Notes under the pieces: model-generated | What the model was told of the DNA's origin: nothing | The model's input: the letters and a program-made list of their open reading frames with translations, nothing else | The model's database searches: none | Part shown: positions 62,911 to 64,000 of the stretch, in pieces | Layout of the letters: every line of letters starts with the position of its first letter | How positions within the stretch are numbered: position 1 is the first letter of the stretch | Assembly: GCF_009687845.1 (NCBI RefSeq) | Contig: NZ_BLAD01000042.1 | Location: forward strand, 146,010 to 210,009 | DNA: 64,000 nucleotides | Direction of reading: 5' to 3' | Source of the DNA: Acrocarpospora corrugata | GTDB lineage: Bacteria > Actinomycetota > Actinomycetes > Streptosporangiales > Streptosporangiaceae | Made by a program: the position numbers and the translations under genes

Positions 62911-63960
62911 ATGCCCCGTCTGCGCGTGGTCCAATGGGCCACCGGAGCAGTAGGCGGCTACGCCCTGCGAAGCGTCATCACCCGCCCGGAGTTCGAACTC
63001 GCGGGCGTTCTCGTTTACGACCCCGACAAGGTCGGCCTGGACGCGGGCGCCCTGGTGGGCCTGGACCCGGTCGGCGTCGAATGCACCGATGACGTGGACC
63101 GCGTCCTGTCCCTGGACGCCGACTGCGTCCTGCACATGCCCCTCCCCGCCTCCTACTTCGGCGGCGACCACGCCACCGACGTCGAGACGATCTGCGCGCT
63201 CCTCGCGTCCGGCAAGAACGTGATCACCACGACCGGCTTCGTCTATCCCGCGGCGTACGGCCCCGGCGTGGTCGAACGCCTCGAAGCCGCCTGCGCGGAA
63301 GGCGGTGCCACCCTGCACGGCACCGGCATCAACCCCGGCTTCATCAGCGACCTCCTCCCGCTGACCCTGACCGGCCTCTCCAGCCGCCTCGACCACATCT
63401 ACGTCCGCGAATCCTCCGACTACCGCGGCCACCCGTCCCGCCAGATCGTCACCGACTTGATCGGCTTCACCCGCTCCGCCAAGGACTACGCCGCCGCCGT
63501 CCGCCCGTTCCGCGCCTTCCAGCGCGCCCTGTTCGCGGAAAGCGTCCAGCTCGTCACGACCGCCTTGAATGTACGGCTGGACGAGATCGAGGAGAGCGAC
63601 GAGTTCGAACTGGCCACCGAGGAGTTCGAGATCGCCGCAGGCACCGTCCTCCCCGACACCGTCTGCGCCTCCCGCTGGACCTTCTCCGGCCTCATCCGCG
63701 GCCGCCCCTTCATGACCGTCGAATGCGTCTACAAAGCCGACGCCACCAAGGTCCGCCGCTGGGCCGACCCCGGCTTCGCCATCCACATCGAGGGCCGCCC
63801 GACGATCGCCCTCACCATCGACGAGGTCAGCCACGGCTTGGCGGGCGCGGCCGCACACGCGGTCAACTCGATCGCCTCGGTCTGCGCGGCGTCCCCTGGC
63901 ATCCGGACAATCCTCGACCTCCCTCTCACAATCGGCAGAGGTACGGCCCGCCTGGCCTGA
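62911..63960 (+). CDS. DapB-like NAD(P)-binding dehydrogenase
   Basis: This 349-residue protein begins RLRVVQWATGAVGGYALRSV, the Rossmann motif of the dihydrodipicolinate reductase-like family that includes 2,4-diaminopentanoate dehydrogenase. VITTTGFVYPAAYGPGVV and GTGINPGFISDLLPLTLTGL are conserved core motifs. Substrate is unknown; homologues are often near lipid and sterol catabolism. ATG 62911 has GGAGG about seven bases upstream. It ends 40 nt before the window edge. Confidence 0.85.
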   Translation: MPRLRVVQWATGAVGGYALRSVITRPEFELAGVLVYDPDKVGLDAGALVGLDPVGVECTDDVDRVLSLDADCVLHMPLPASYFGGDHATDVETICALLASGKNVITTTGFVYPAAYGPGVVERLEAACAEGGATLHGTGINPGFISDLLPLTLTGLSSRLDHIYVRESSDYRGHPSRQIVTDLIGFTRSAKDYAAAVRPFRAFQRALFAESVQLVTTALNVRLDEIEESDEFELATEEFEIAAGTVLPDTVCASRWTFSGLIRGRPFMTVECVYKADATKVRRWADPGFAIHIEGRPTIALTIDEVSHGLAGAAAHAVNSIASVCAASPGIRTILDLPLTIGRGTARLA

Positions 63961-64000
63961 CCAACCTTGGGCACGGGTGATTGCGGTGGAACTCCCACCC

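Overview
This window comes from the chromosome of a very GC-rich actinomycete. Several features point that way: strong G/C preference at third codon positions, many GTG and TTG starts, tightly overlapping operons, a GlgB of actinobacterial type, an osmoprotectant ABC importer, KstR-type sterol regulation, and a 'FxLD' lanthipeptide-type methyltransferase. The overall style suggests Streptosporangiales (Nonomuraea, Streptosporangium or Actinomadura relatives). That placement is an inference; there is no rRNA or tRNA in the window to settle it.

Region by region. (1) 1-10.8 kb is one long plus-strand operon: a vWA protein (5' end outside the window), a GrpE, a 15-codon mini-ORF, an Hsp70 without lid, a large helical/FN3-like protein, a zinc-ribbon GTPase, a GAP1-type GTPase-associated protein and a membrane-anchored zinc-ribbon GTPase. 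This matches the computationally predicted NTP-dependent conflict systems built on GAP1 and 'double-GTPase' families, and is the least understood block here. (2) 10.7-21.5 kb is mostly housekeeping or cell-envelope: a double-FKBP lipoprotein, a secreted protein, glgB, a frameshifted membrane protein, a flavin-reductase-like protein, a four-gene osmoprotectant importer and a sigma-like membrane protein. (3) 21.5-28.3 kb is a near-exact copy of the mycobacterial cholesterol side-chain 'igr' gene order (chsE1-chsE2-chsH2-chsH1-ltp2), with a KstR-like repressor and a FadA5-like thiolase. (4) 28.3-37.1 kb holds an MBL hydrolase, a FadR-type regulator, two secreted proteins, and a complete non-phosphorylative L-fucose pathway (mutarotase, dehydrogenase, lactonase, dehydratase, 2-keto-3-deoxyfuconate dehydrogenase, diketo-acid hydrolase). 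(5) 37.2-45.2 kb holds a P450, a GDP-mannose dehydratase/glycosyltransferase/methyltransferase cluster, and a PPOX-ferredoxin-alcohol dehydrogenase operon. (6) 45.3-56.8 kb is a sugar or glycoside unit: TIM-barrel isomerase, Gfo/Idh oxidoreductase, ABC importer, ROK regulator and a 1324-residue secreted ThuA/sugar-dehydrogenase protein. (7) 56.9-61.8 kb looks accessory: a triple winged-helix GntR protein, an HD hydrolase, an orphan FxLD methyltransferase and a Fic protein lacking the catalytic His. (8) 61.8-64.0 kb: an SDR of the 17-beta-HSD4/MFE-2 type and a DapB-like dehydrogenase.

Two regulons can be read directly from repeated palindromes. Boxes resembling TAGAACnnGTTCTA, the KstR consensus, precede the chsE1 operon, the kstR-like gene, fadA5, the P450, the gmd/glycosyltransferase divergent promoter and the PPOX-ferredoxin-ADH operon. 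This makes most of 21-45 kb a candidate single sterol regulon, and extends it to a glycosylation cluster. A second palindrome (core ACATCnGATGT) lies at the FadR-type regulator gene and again, 7.5 kb away, at the promoter of the L-fucose operon. I saw no rRNA, tRNA, CRISPR array, insertion sequence, phage gene or replication origin.
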